Positions 32,453 through 42,100 of a stretch of 64,000 nucleotides of DNA are shown piece by piece. Numbering within the stretch: position 1 is the stretch's first letter; each line of letters opens with the position of its first letter. Origin of the DNA: JAICIG01 sp035532215 (lineage in GTDB: Bacteria > Planctomycetota > Planctomycetia > Pirellulales > JAICIG01); contig DATKRK010000251.1 of assembly GCA_035532215.1 (NCBI GenBank), forward strand, positions 1 through 64,000, in the 5' to 3' direction. The translations under genes and the position numbers were made by a program. The notes under the pieces are model-generated. The model saw only the letters and a program-made list of their open reading frames with translations. It made no database searches and was not told the DNA's origin.

Positions 32453-33523
32453 ATGTTCTCGCTTTCTCGACGTTCGTTTCTCGCGACGCCGCTGGCGGCG
32501 GCGCTGGCTTCGCAAGTATCGCGGGCCGCCGAATCGCCCGCCAAAGAGCGAATCAAGATCGGGCAGATCGGCGTCGGTCACGCCCACGCCAGCAAGCTGG
32601 CGGTTTACCGCCGTTCGCCCGGCTACGAGGTCGTCGGCATCGTAGAACCCGACGACGAGTTGCGCAAACGTGCCGAATCGCAGCCCGCCTTCCAGGGCTT
32701 GCCGTGGCTCACGCGCGAACAATTGCTCAATTCGCCCGGCGTGCAGGCGGTGCTGGTCGAAACCCGCGTTCGCGATCTGCTCGACAACGCCGAAGTTTGC
32801 CTCGCCGCCGAAAAGCACGTGCACATCGACAAACCGGCCGGCGAATCGCTGGCGCAGTTCCGCCGGCTCCTGGAGGCGGCAAAGCGGCAAAAGCGACTCG
32901 TGCAGATGGGCTACATGTATCGCTATAACCCGGCGGTCGTGCTGCTGCGCGAGATGCTCGCCAAGGGCTGGCTGGGCGAAGTGTTCGAAGTGCATGCCGT
33001 GATGAGCAAGGTCGTGCCGCCGGCTCAGCGGCGGCCACTGGCCGAGTATCCCGGCGGCATCATGTTCGAACTCGGCTGCCACGTCATCGACCTGGTCCTC
33101 GGCGTGCTCGGGGGGCCGCAAGCGGTTCACGCCTATCCGCGGCATTCTTCGTCGCTGGACGACGGCCTGGCCGACAACGTGCTGGCCGTGTTCGAATACC
33201 CGCGGGCCACGGCCAGCGTTCGTTCGAGCGCGCTGGAAGTCGACGGCGGCGCCCGGCGGCATCTGGTCGTCTGCGGCAGCGAGGGGACGTTTCACATCCA
33301 GCCGCTCGACAACCCGGCCGCGCGCGTGGCGTTTTCCCAGCCGCGGGGCAAATATCGCCACGGCTATCAAGACGTGCAGTTTCCCAAGTACGAACGCTAT
33401 GTCGACGACGCGGCCGACATGGCGCGAATCATTCGCGGGGAAAAAGATGCTGATTATTCCTACGATCACGATCTGGCCGTGCAGGAGGCGGTGCTCAGGG
33501 CATCGGGTTTGACGCCCGATTAG
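32453..33523 (+). CDS. Tat-exported Gfo/Idh/MocA-family oxidoreductase
   Basis: 356 residues. Twin-arginine signal at the N-terminus (SRRSFLATPLAAALA, cleavage near SRAAES). Nucleotide-binding part: IKIGQIGVGHAHASKLAVYR, a variant of the GxGxxG fingerprint (GVGHAH), then IVEPDDELRKRAE and the family motif HVHIDKPAGESLAQFRRLLE containing the conserved Lys (EKP-like). The second domain has GGIMFELGCHVIDLVLGVLG, where the conserved Gly-His site of the family lies. Such proteins are NAD(P)-dependent sugar or cyclitol dehydrogenases; planctomycetes have many Tat-exported ones. Substrate unknown. Followed 53 bp later by an unrelated exported protein. Confidence 0.87.
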   Translation: MFSLSRRSFLATPLAAALASQVSRAAESPAKERIKIGQIGVGHAHASKLAVYRRSPGYEVVGIVEPDDELRKRAESQPAFQGLPWLTREQLLNSPGVQAVLVETRVRDLLDNAEVCLAAEKHVHIDKPAGESLAQFRRLLEAAKRQKRLVQMGYMYRYNPAVVLLREMLAKGWLGEVFEVHAVMSKVVPPAQRRPLAEYPGGIMFELGCHVIDLVLGVLGGPQAVHAYPRHSSSLDDGLADNVLAVFEYPRATASVRSSALEVDGGARRHLVVCGSEGTFHIQPLDNPAARVAFSQPRGKYRHGYQDVQFPKYERYVDDAADMARIIRGEKDADYSYDHDLAVQEAVLRASGLTPD

Positions 33524-33576
33524 CGGCTGGCGACCTTGCGCGTTCGATTTGTCTGGGTTTTTCTGGAGGACATCTC

Positions 33577-34371
33577 ATGGTCGGCCGCAATGACGCAAAA
33601 ATCACAGCTTTCATCACGACTTGGCTACTTGTGGGTGTGACTGCATCGTCAGTGCATGGAGCTGAAGCCGTCGAACGAGAGCGAGTCGCTCGCGTCGAAT
33701 TCCTGATCGAATGTTTGGCTTCGAAGAATGCCGCTCCCAAGGTTATTGGAGATGCGAGGGTTGGCGACGATCAGACGATCAAATTCACAAAAACATACGA
33801 CAAATCCGCGCAAGCGGTTGTCTATCTGGCCGCCAAGGAATTGCTCGGGGAAGATGAGGGCGTAATTGACATGCTACTGGAACATCAGGACGATAGCCGC
33901 TATTCGTTTTCCGTCAATTCATACATTGACTACAATGTCACGGTGTCGGAAGCTTGTCGTCGGATTGCAGGGCGAAAGTTGTACTCATACGAGCCTGAAC
34001 TGCACGTGATCACACGTTCGGGAGCGGGGTACCCCGACTTGACCTCGTATGCCGGCTCTAAGCATCCCTGGGCCGTTTGGTGGAGAGAGAACAAATCTCG
34101 CGGGTTGCCGCAATTGCAGTTAGTGGCCCTCGACGCTGAAATCAAGTTCATGCAAGAGTTGGACGGTAAAACGGCTCTGCCCTGGCATCCCGATGCCGAG
34201 CCGCTTCCGATCGCCGAATTCAACCGGCGGCGGGGCGAGAATCTGCAAACGTTGAAGGCTATCCGGAGCTACGTCGCCGCGGCGAAAGTCCCATATCGCC
34301 CAAAAGCATTGGTAACCTTCCCGAATTATATTTTCGGGCTCCCTTGGGCCGGGCGTCGACACAACAAGTAG
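33577..34371 (+). CDS. exported protein of unknown function
   Basis: 264 residues with a strong ribosome binding site (CTGGAGGA) and a Sec-like signal peptide (about residues 8-28, AFITTWLLVGVTASSVHGAE). The mature part is mixed alpha/beta with Tyr- and Trp-rich stretches (YAGSKHPWAVWWRENKSRG) and no motif I recognise. Codon use is visibly less GC-rich than the neighbours (more A/T at third positions), which may reflect later acquisition. It sits between the MocA-family gene and a nitrilase-superfamily gene, all on the plus strand, with no sign of translational coupling (24 bp to the next). Confidence 0.72.
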   Translation: MVGRNDAKITAFITTWLLVGVTASSVHGAEAVERERVARVEFLIECLASKNAAPKVIGDARVGDDQTIKFTKTYDKSAQAVVYLAAKELLGEDEGVIDMLLEHQDDSRYSFSVNSYIDYNVTVSEACRRIAGRKLYSYEPELHVITRSGAGYPDLTSYAGSKHPWAVWWRENKSRGLPQLQLVALDAEIKFMQELDGKTALPWHPDAEPLPIAEFNRRRGENLQTLKAIRSYVAAAKVPYRPKALVTFPNYIFGLPWAGRRHNK

Positions 34372-34395
34372 GTAACGTCCCCTGGAATATCCCCC

Positions 34396-35262
34396 ATGAT
34401 TATTGCCGCTTTCCAAGGCCCCGTGAAATTCGGCGATGCCGAGGCGAATCTGGCGACGACCGAAGAGGCGCTGGCCGAAGCCCAGTCGCGCGGCGCCGAG
34501 ATCCTGGCGATGCCCGAAACGTTCTTGCACGGCTTCTTTTCGCAGCAGAAGTTCTTGCCGGAATTCGCCGTGGATTTGCAGGGCAAATTCTTTCAAGGCG
34601 TGCTCGAGCGGTTCAAGAAATTCGAATGTACGCTGCTGTTGGGGCTGAACGAGCGGCGCGGCGACGACGTGTTCAACACGGTGGCCGTGATCGAGCGAGG
34701 ACGCCTCGTCGGCACGTACTCGAAAACATACGCTTACTTGAGCTACGAAACCCGCGGCGAGGCGTTTCCGGTCTTCGAGCGGCGCGGAATCAAATTCGGC
34801 GTCGCGATTTGCGCCGATACTTCGTACATCGAGCCGGCCAGGATTCTGGCCATGAAGGGGGCCCAAATCATCTTCACGCCGCACTTCAACTACATCAGCT
34901 ACGAGCATGTCGCCGACCACACGACGGAAGTCCGCAACCATCACATTGCCATCGCCATCGACAACGGCGTGTACGTGGCCCGGGCGAACGTCGTCGTGCC
35001 GGAGTCGGCCGGCGTCGGGCCGTCAGGCTACGCGGGCGTCGGGGTGGGCGATAGTTTGATTCTCGATCGCCGAGGCCGCGTGCTGGCCGAGGCCGGCATC
35101 TCGCGCCGCGCGCTGCTCGTCGCCGACTTGCCCGACGACGATCTCCGCAAGGGCGGCCCCGCGCGCTGGCGATACACGAGTCCGGCCATCGCGGCCGCGC
35201 TTTACGAGCAATATCAAGATCTGTTCGCCCGGCACGGCAATCTGCCGCTGGGCAAGCACTGA
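34396..35262 (+). CDS. carbon-nitrogen hydrolase (nitrilase superfamily)
   Basis: 288 residues, typical length. The catalytic triad is visible: Glu41 (AMPETFL), Lys110 (GTYSKTYAY) and Cys139 (GVAICADTSYIEPARIL). The enzyme hydrolyses an amide, N-carbamoyl or related C-N bond through a thioester on Cys139; substrate cannot be predicted. A His/Asn-rich stretch after the nucleophile (HFNYISYEHVADHTTEVRNH) and a C-terminal RWRYTSPAIAAALYEQY tail resemble the deaminated-glutathione/omega-amidase-type branch only loosely. Cytoplasmic: no signal peptide. Confidence 0.87.
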   Translation: MIIAAFQGPVKFGDAEANLATTEEALAEAQSRGAEILAMPETFLHGFFSQQKFLPEFAVDLQGKFFQGVLERFKKFECTLLLGLNERRGDDVFNTVAVIERGRLVGTYSKTYAYLSYETRGEAFPVFERRGIKFGVAICADTSYIEPARILAMKGAQIIFTPHFNYISYEHVADHTTEVRNHHIAIAIDNGVYVARANVVVPESAGVGPSGYAGVGVGDSLILDRRGRVLAEAGISRRALLVADLPDDDLRKGGPARWRYTSPAIAAALYEQYQDLFARHGNLPLGKH

Positions 35263-35319
35263 CGCCGCTGCCCGCTGCCGCTGCACGATTGGCCTTGGAA
35301 GGCGAACGCCCGACCGGCG

Positions 35320-35778
35320 CTATTCCTGTTCGATCTCGACCTGTTCGATTTCGGTTTCGGCCGTTTTCGGCGCGAACGCCGCCTCGGCGTCGAACGGGGG
35401 CGAACCGCCGCGCCAGCTCGGATTAGGAGGCAGTTCGTCCTCCGTTAACTTTCCATTTCGATCCACGTCGAGGGCCTTCAGATTCAACGCCATCTGGTCG
35501 ATCTCGTCGAGGCTGATCTCGCCGTCGGCGTCGGCGTCGAGCAGACGTTTCCAACCGAACCTGTGGTGATGGAACGGCTCTCTGGGGATCATGGCCGGAA
35601 AACGCTCCGGATCCCAGGCTGAGCCTGCCGGGGCCGCGTCGAATTGCGGCGCCGGCGCCTCGGCATGTCGCCCTTCGCCGCGCTGCTTCGTTCGATCGTG
35701 TACTTGCGACAGCACCAAGAGCGCAAAGCATCCCAGAAACAACAACGCCACGCCTGAACTGCCTAACAGATGTTTCAT
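35320..35778 (-). CDS. membrane-anchored EF-hand protein
   Basis: 152 residues from ATG 35778 (MKHLLGSSGVALLFLGCFALL), preceded by a GAAAGAAGG-type ribosome binding site; the open frame continues to 36039 but that part is basic and without support. One N-terminal hydrophobic anchor, then a Pro/Ala linker, then two EF-hand loops, DADADGEISLDEID and DVDRNGKLTEDEL (about residues 90-125), each with acidic residues at positions 1, 3, 5 and 12. The acidic C-terminus ends ETEIEQVEIEQE. It probably binds Ca2+ outside the membrane. Downstream it converges with the nitrilase-family gene. Confidence 0.75.
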   Translation of the reverse strand: MKHLLGSSGVALLFLGCFALLVLSQVHDRTKQRGEGRHAEAPAPQFDAAPAGSAWDPERFPAMIPREPFHHHRFGWKRLLDADADGEISLDEIDQMALNLKALDVDRNGKLTEDELPPNPSWRGGSPPFDAEAAFAPKTAETEIEQVEIEQE

Positions 35779-36141
35779 GGCCTTCTTTCCGTCTTTCCCG
35801 GCCACTTCCGCGCACTCGCCGCCGTTCGCCGAAGCATGGGCAAGCGACCGACGCCTGCCTCGAATCATCATCCGCCGATGCGCCCGCAGATGCCGAGCAA
35901 TCAGAAATATACTCTGCGACAGAAAAATAAACGACAGCCGAGCGCCGAACTTGCTCGCGAAACTCAACTCGCGGCTGGCAGGGCGTCGCCTTCGATCCAT
36001 CCCCGATGGCACTAAGTCAGCGGCTTGAAACCGCGTCACGTTACAGTCGGCAGCACCGCCTTTGCTTGGCGGCGCAGAACGACACTCCGCGGCCAGGCAG
36101 GAACGTGACCGCCGCGGGCCCCAATATCCCTCAAACGCGTC
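35779..36141. other. intergenic region
   Basis: About 360 bp between the 3' end of the giant gene and the EF-hand gene. Frames across it are out-of-frame extensions; no repeat, RNA or hairpin stands out. Confidence 0.5.
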
Positions 36142-39100
36142 TTAGTGCGTCAACTGCTTCATCGAACCCAGCGGCGGGGGAGGCGGCGTGTTCTTGTACT
36201 CGTCGGTGACGACGATCTCGAGCTGAATGTCGCGATCGCTGACGCCGCCGCGCATCTGCACCAGATCGCTTTGCAGTTCGTCCAGCGTCGGCTGGCGGGT
36301 CAGGTACTCTCCGAAGAAGCCGTCGATCAGGTTCGTATAGTATTCGTCGCTGCTGAGGAAGCCGTGGACGACTTGCGTTTCGGTCGCCTGATGAGTCTCG
36401 AGCAGGTTGTCCCAGTATTGCAAGCCCTGCGGGTCGGGCTTGCGGTCGAGCAGCCGTTGGTACAAAGCCTTGACCCACGCAAGGTCGGTGCCGCCGGCCG
36501 ATTGGAAGAATTCCGGAGAGCTGAGCATGCCGGCGATGACTTCCTCGGGCCCGCCATAGGCTTTCCACACTTGATCTCGCCAGAACGCCAGCCCGGCGGC
36601 GTCGGGCGTACGCAACAGGAACTGCTGGTAATAGCCCGTGATGATCGGATCCAGGCGTTCGTCGCTCTCGAAAATCCCTTGAGCGACGACCGCCAGCGAC
36701 GACCCGTTCTGGATCAGATTCGTCCAGTATTGCAAGCCGGCGTCGTCCGGGTCGCGGTGCAGCACCTGCTCGTACAGCTTGCGGACGTTGCTGGCATCGT
36801 GCGACATGATGCGCACCGTCACGACGTTGCTGTTGGCGTGCCCGTCGTTGGCCATGTACGTGAACTGGTCGAGCCCCTCGAAGCCGGCGCCGGGCGTGTA
36901 ATTGAACGAGCCGTCGGCGTGCAACAAGAACGAGCCGTGCGCCGGTCCGCTGACCAGCACCGCGGTCAGCGGGGCGCCGTTCGGATCCGAATCGTTGCTC
37001 AGCACGCCGATCGCCGCGGTGGAAGAACTGGTCTGGGCATAGCTGATCTCCAAGAAATCCGGCTGCGCGACGGGCGGCGCATAGACGTAAACCTTGAAGG
37101 TTTGCGTCGGCGAAGTGTCGACGCCGCCGTTGGCCGTGCCGCCGTCGTCGTGCAGGGCGATCGTGACCGTGGCCGTGCCATACTCGTTCGGCGCCAGCGT
37201 ATAGCTCAGCGCGCCGGTCGCTGGGTCGATGCTCGGCCCGGCGGAGAACAACGAGGGATTGTCCGTCGAGATTTGGAAGTTCAGCGTTTGACCGGCCTCG
37301 TTGGCGGCGGGGCCGGGGCTGAGCTGGCTGACGAAGCTCGCGACCAGATGAGCGCCGGTGTTTTCATTGACGTATTGATCGCCGCCCAGGAACAGGAAAC
37401 TCGGGGCGTGGTTGACCAATTGGGACGTGATCTTGAAGGTCTGCGGAGGCGGAGCCGAGGTGTCGTGGCCGCCGTTGACCGTGCCGCCGTTGTCGTGCAA
37501 TTGCACCGTCACGTTGGCGATGCCCTCGGTTTGCGGCGCCAAGGCGTATCGCAGCGTGCCGGTATTGGCGTCGATCGTCGGCAGCGAAGCGAACAACGCG
37601 TTGTTGTCGGTGGTCACGATGAAGTTCAGCGCTTGGCCGACTTCTTTCGGGCCGGGACCGGGACTGATGTTGGTGATGAAATTGGTCACGGTTTGCGGCG
37701 GCGCGTCCTCGTCGACGAACTGATTCGGGCCGATGGTGAAGGTCGGCGCCTGATTGACGAAGTTGACCGTGATCTTGAAGGTCTGCGCCGGCGAAGTGTC
37801 CTGGCCCCCGTTGAGCGTGCCGCCGTCGTCCTTGAGCTTGACCGTCACGGTGGCCGCGCCCGCGGCGAACGGCGCCGGCTGATAGGTCAGCGTGCCGGTC
37901 GTGGGGTCGATCGAGGGCGCCATCGAGAATAGCAAGGGGTTGTCGTTCGTGACGATGAAGCTCAGCGTTTCGCCGCTTTCGCTCGGCGGCCCGGCGCTGA
38001 TTTGCGTGGCCCAATTGGCGATCGTTTGCAGCGGCGCATTCTCGTTGACCACCAGGCTCGGCCCGCCGACGAAGCTCGGGGCGTGGTTCACGAAGTTCAC
38101 GTTGATCGTGAACGTTTGCGCAAGCGAAGTATTGATCCCGCCGTTGGCCGTGCCGCCGTTGTCGTGCAACAGGACCGTGACGGTCGCCGTGCCGAAGGCG
38201 TTCAGCGCCGGGGTATAGGTCAGCGTGCCGGTCGCCGGATCGATGCTCGGCCCGGCGGCGAACAATGAGGCATTATCCGTCGAGATTTGGAAGTTCAGCG
38301 TTTGACCAGCCTCGTTGAACCCGACCCCCGGCGAGACCGCGGTGGCCCAGCCAACCACGCTCTGAGGGGGCGCGTTTTCGTCGACCGTCTGATCGGGGCC
38401 GGCTACAAAGGTCGGAGGGTCGTTGACGAACAGCGAAGTCAGCTTGAACGTTTGCGTCGCCGAGGTGTCGTGGCCGCCGTTGGCCGTGCCGCCGTTGTCG
38501 TGCAGTTCGACGCTCACGTTCGTCGAGCCGCTGAAATTGGGAGAGAACTGATAACGCAGCGCGCCGGTCAGCGGATCGATCGACGGCGGGACCGCGAAGA
38601 TATTCGGATTGGCGGGCGTGACGATGAAGTTCAGCGTCTGGCCCGTCTCGCCGTTGCCTGGTCCCGGGCCGATTTGGGTCGCCCAGTTGGAAATGACTTG
38701 CAGGCCGGAATCTTCGTCGACGGCCTGATCGGATCCTTTGACGAACGAAGGCGGCTGATTGACGAACTGCACGCCGACTGTAAACGTTTGCGTGAACGTG
38801 TCGATGCCGCCGTTGGCCGTGCCGCCGTCGTCCTGCACGGTCACCGTGATATGCGCGATGCCCGAGGCGTAGGGGACGGGCGTGTATTGCAGCGTACCCG
38901 AATCGTTCGGGCTGGTATAAGCAATGCTCGGGTTCGGCACGACCGCGGGATTGTCGGACGTGGCCGTGACCGTCAAGTTCTGCGACTCGCCCAGGCCCGA
39001 AGCGATGCCCGACAAGTTCCGCGTCTGCTGCCCGGCGTTTTCCAGAATGGACTGGTTCGGAATCGGGTTCAGGCTAGGCGGATCGTTGATCAACGCCACC

Positions 39101-42100
39101 GTGAGCGTGGTCGTCGCGAGGGGCGAAGTGTCGTTGCCCCCGTTGGCCGTGCCGCCGTTGTCGTGGGCCACGACCGAAATCTTCGCCACGCCGAACACGT
39201 CGGGATTGAGCGCGAAGTGCAAGGTCGAGGTCGCCGCGCCCGGCGCCGCCGGGTCGAGCGTCGGCTGAACCGAGAACAAGTCGGGCCGGTCGGTCGTCAC
39301 CGTGAATGTCACCGTTTGGCTGAAGGGCGGCTGGCTTTCGATCGGCTGGCCCGGCGAAATGCCGGTCGCGAAGTCGGTCAGGCTGATCGGCCCCGCGTTG
39401 CTGCCGCCCGGCGATCCGCCGCTGGCTGTCACGGTATTGTTTTCCAGCACGCTGTCGTTGGCGGCAAGCGTGAACAGCGGCGGCTGGTTGATGAGTTTTA
39501 CGTTCATCGTCGCCGTGCCGCTGGCGGTGCTGAACGAGTTGAATCCGCCCGTGGCGCCGGGGCCGGTCAGATCGACCGTGCCGCCGGCCGTCCCCGTGAC
39601 CTGGTCCCAGCCGTAGAACGTGATCGACGCGTTGCCCGCATAACCGGGGTTCGGCCAGAAGCGAATTTGATAGCTGGCCGGCAGCAACACGGCCTGGTTC
39701 GGCGCTGCGCTGGCGATCGTGGTCCACGTCGTGCCGTCGGCCGAGTACTGCCAGACGCCGCCGCCGCCCGTCGACATGCCGGCAATTGCAATCCCCGGTA
39801 TGCCCCCGGCGGCCGTGTCGACGGTCAGGAAATTCGGCCCGGCCGTGGCCAGCATGGCGCTGATCGACACGCCCGCGGGCGGAGTGTTCGCCGGGGGAAC
39901 GTTTTCCAGAATGTCGGGCAGGGTCGGACTGCCCGAGGCGAGCACCGGCGCCCGGTGGATCGCCACGCCCGTCAACGTCACGTTGAACGGCGCCGAATTG
40001 AGCGGGAACGGCGCCGGCTGGCCTTGGGGACCGAGGCCCGAGTTGCCCAGGTCGTTGGCGATCAAGATCAGCGAAGCCGTGCCGTTGAAGTTGATGTCCT
40101 CTTCATAGACCAGATTGGACAAGGCCGCCAGCATGTCGGTGATCGCCCCTTTGAACGTGACGCTCGAGGAGTTGTTGGCCCCGCTGACGATCGAGATGCC
40201 CGTCAGTTGCGTCAAGCCCACGGCGCCGCCCGCCACGCCGTTTTCGGTGGCGTCGATCGTCATCTGCATCTGCTGGTTGCCTTCGGGCAGATCGGGATCG
40301 GTGATCGTGAAGGCGGGCAGCGGCGCGGTCGACAGGCTGAACGCCGAGCTGGGCGAAAGAGCCACCGGCCCCGTGGGGCCGTGGACCACCGGCGGATCGT
40401 TGACCGCCTTGACCGAAAGTTGCGCCGCGTCGGCCGGCCCGCTGCTGAACGGAGCGCTGCCGCCCGTGCCCGTGGCCGTCAGATCGACCGACTGCCCGTG
40501 TACGTCGATGCGGTTGTTGACGTAATCGAACGTCTCATCCCAGGCGACGAACGACAGCGACGGCGCTCCGCCGTAGAAATCGTTGAAGTACTGGTCCGGC
40601 AGGAAGCGAACCAGGTCGCCCCCGTCGAGCAGCAAGGCGCTAGTCGTCGATACGCTCGGGAAGTTCGTCCAGTTGCCGGCCGGCAACTGGTATTGCCAGG
40701 TTCCGTGAGCCGTTTGCCCCAGGCCGACGACGGCGATGCCGAATTGCGGCGAGACTACGGCGTTGAGCGTAATGGCGTTCGGCTGCACGTTCGGGTCGGA
40801 CTGCAACATCGCCAGCACCGCGGCGCCCAGATTGTTGACCGGCGCCACATCCTCAAGGATCGAGGCGAACGACAGAGCCGCCGCGGGGTTCAACGTCGGC
40901 GCTTCGGGCTGCGGAACGACGGAAAGCGTCGCGACGGCCGCCGACCCGCTGCTAAAGGGCGTGCTGCCGCCAGTGCCGGTCAGCGACAAGTCGACCGTCG
41001 AGCCGTCCAGATCATAGATGCCGTTAACGTAATCGAAGGTTTCGTCCCAGGCGACGAACGACAACGTCGGGGCGCCGCCGCGCGTATTGTCGAATTTCGG
41101 ATTCGGCAGGAACCGCACCGAATCGTTGCCGTCGAGCAACAAGGCGCTAGTCGGAGACACGCTGACGGGAATATTCGCCCAGCCGCCGCCGATCTGGTAT
41201 TGCCAGACGCCGTTGGCCGTTTGCGTGAGGCCCGTCACCGCAATGCCGTAGCGGGACGTACCCGTGGCGTGCAGCGTGATGGCATTCGGCTGATAATTCG
41301 GGTCCGATTGCAGCATGGACAGAACGCTACTGCCGTTATTGTTCGCCAGCAGGACGTCTTCGTTGATCGACTGGAACGACAGCGAGGCGGTCGAGGCCAA
41401 CGTGGGAGCTTCCGGCGCCGGCGTGACTTGCAGCGTGGCCGTCGCCGTGCCGGCGCTCAGCAGGCTGAACGGCGTGCTGCCGCCGGTTCCGGTCTTCGTC
41501 AAATCGACGACGGCGCCGTCGACGTCCGGTCCGCCTTCGAACAGATCGTACGTGTGATCCCAGGCCATGAACGACAGCGTTGGCGCCGCGCCGCGCGTAT
41601 CGTCGAATTTCGGGTCGGGCAAGAACCGCACCGAATCGCCCGCGTCGATTAATAGCGCGCGATCGGTCGCCACGGCCGGGAAGGGAGTCCAATTGCCGAT
41701 CGGCGATTTGTACTGCCAGAGGCCATGCGCGGTTTCGGTCGCGGCGACGACGGCGATGCCGTATTGCGCCCCGGGCGCGTTGAGGGTCATGGCGTTCGGC
41801 TGCACCGACAGATCGGATTGGAGCATCGCCAGCACCGTACTGCCCGTATTGCTGGCCGATGGCGTGTCTTCGACCACCGGCTGGAATGCAAGGTTGGCGC
41901 CGGTGTTTAGGGTCGGCGCGTCGACTACCGGTTGCACGTCCAGATAGACGATCTCGGGCGTTGACGTCAGCGCCTGTGGGCTCGGCAGGTATTGCGGCGC
42001 CGGGCCGACGCCGATATTCCCGTGATCGTTCGTCGTGAACGTCAGTTCGACGGCGCCGGTGAGCTCCTCGGCCGGGTTGAAGACCAGCCCGTCAAGCGCC

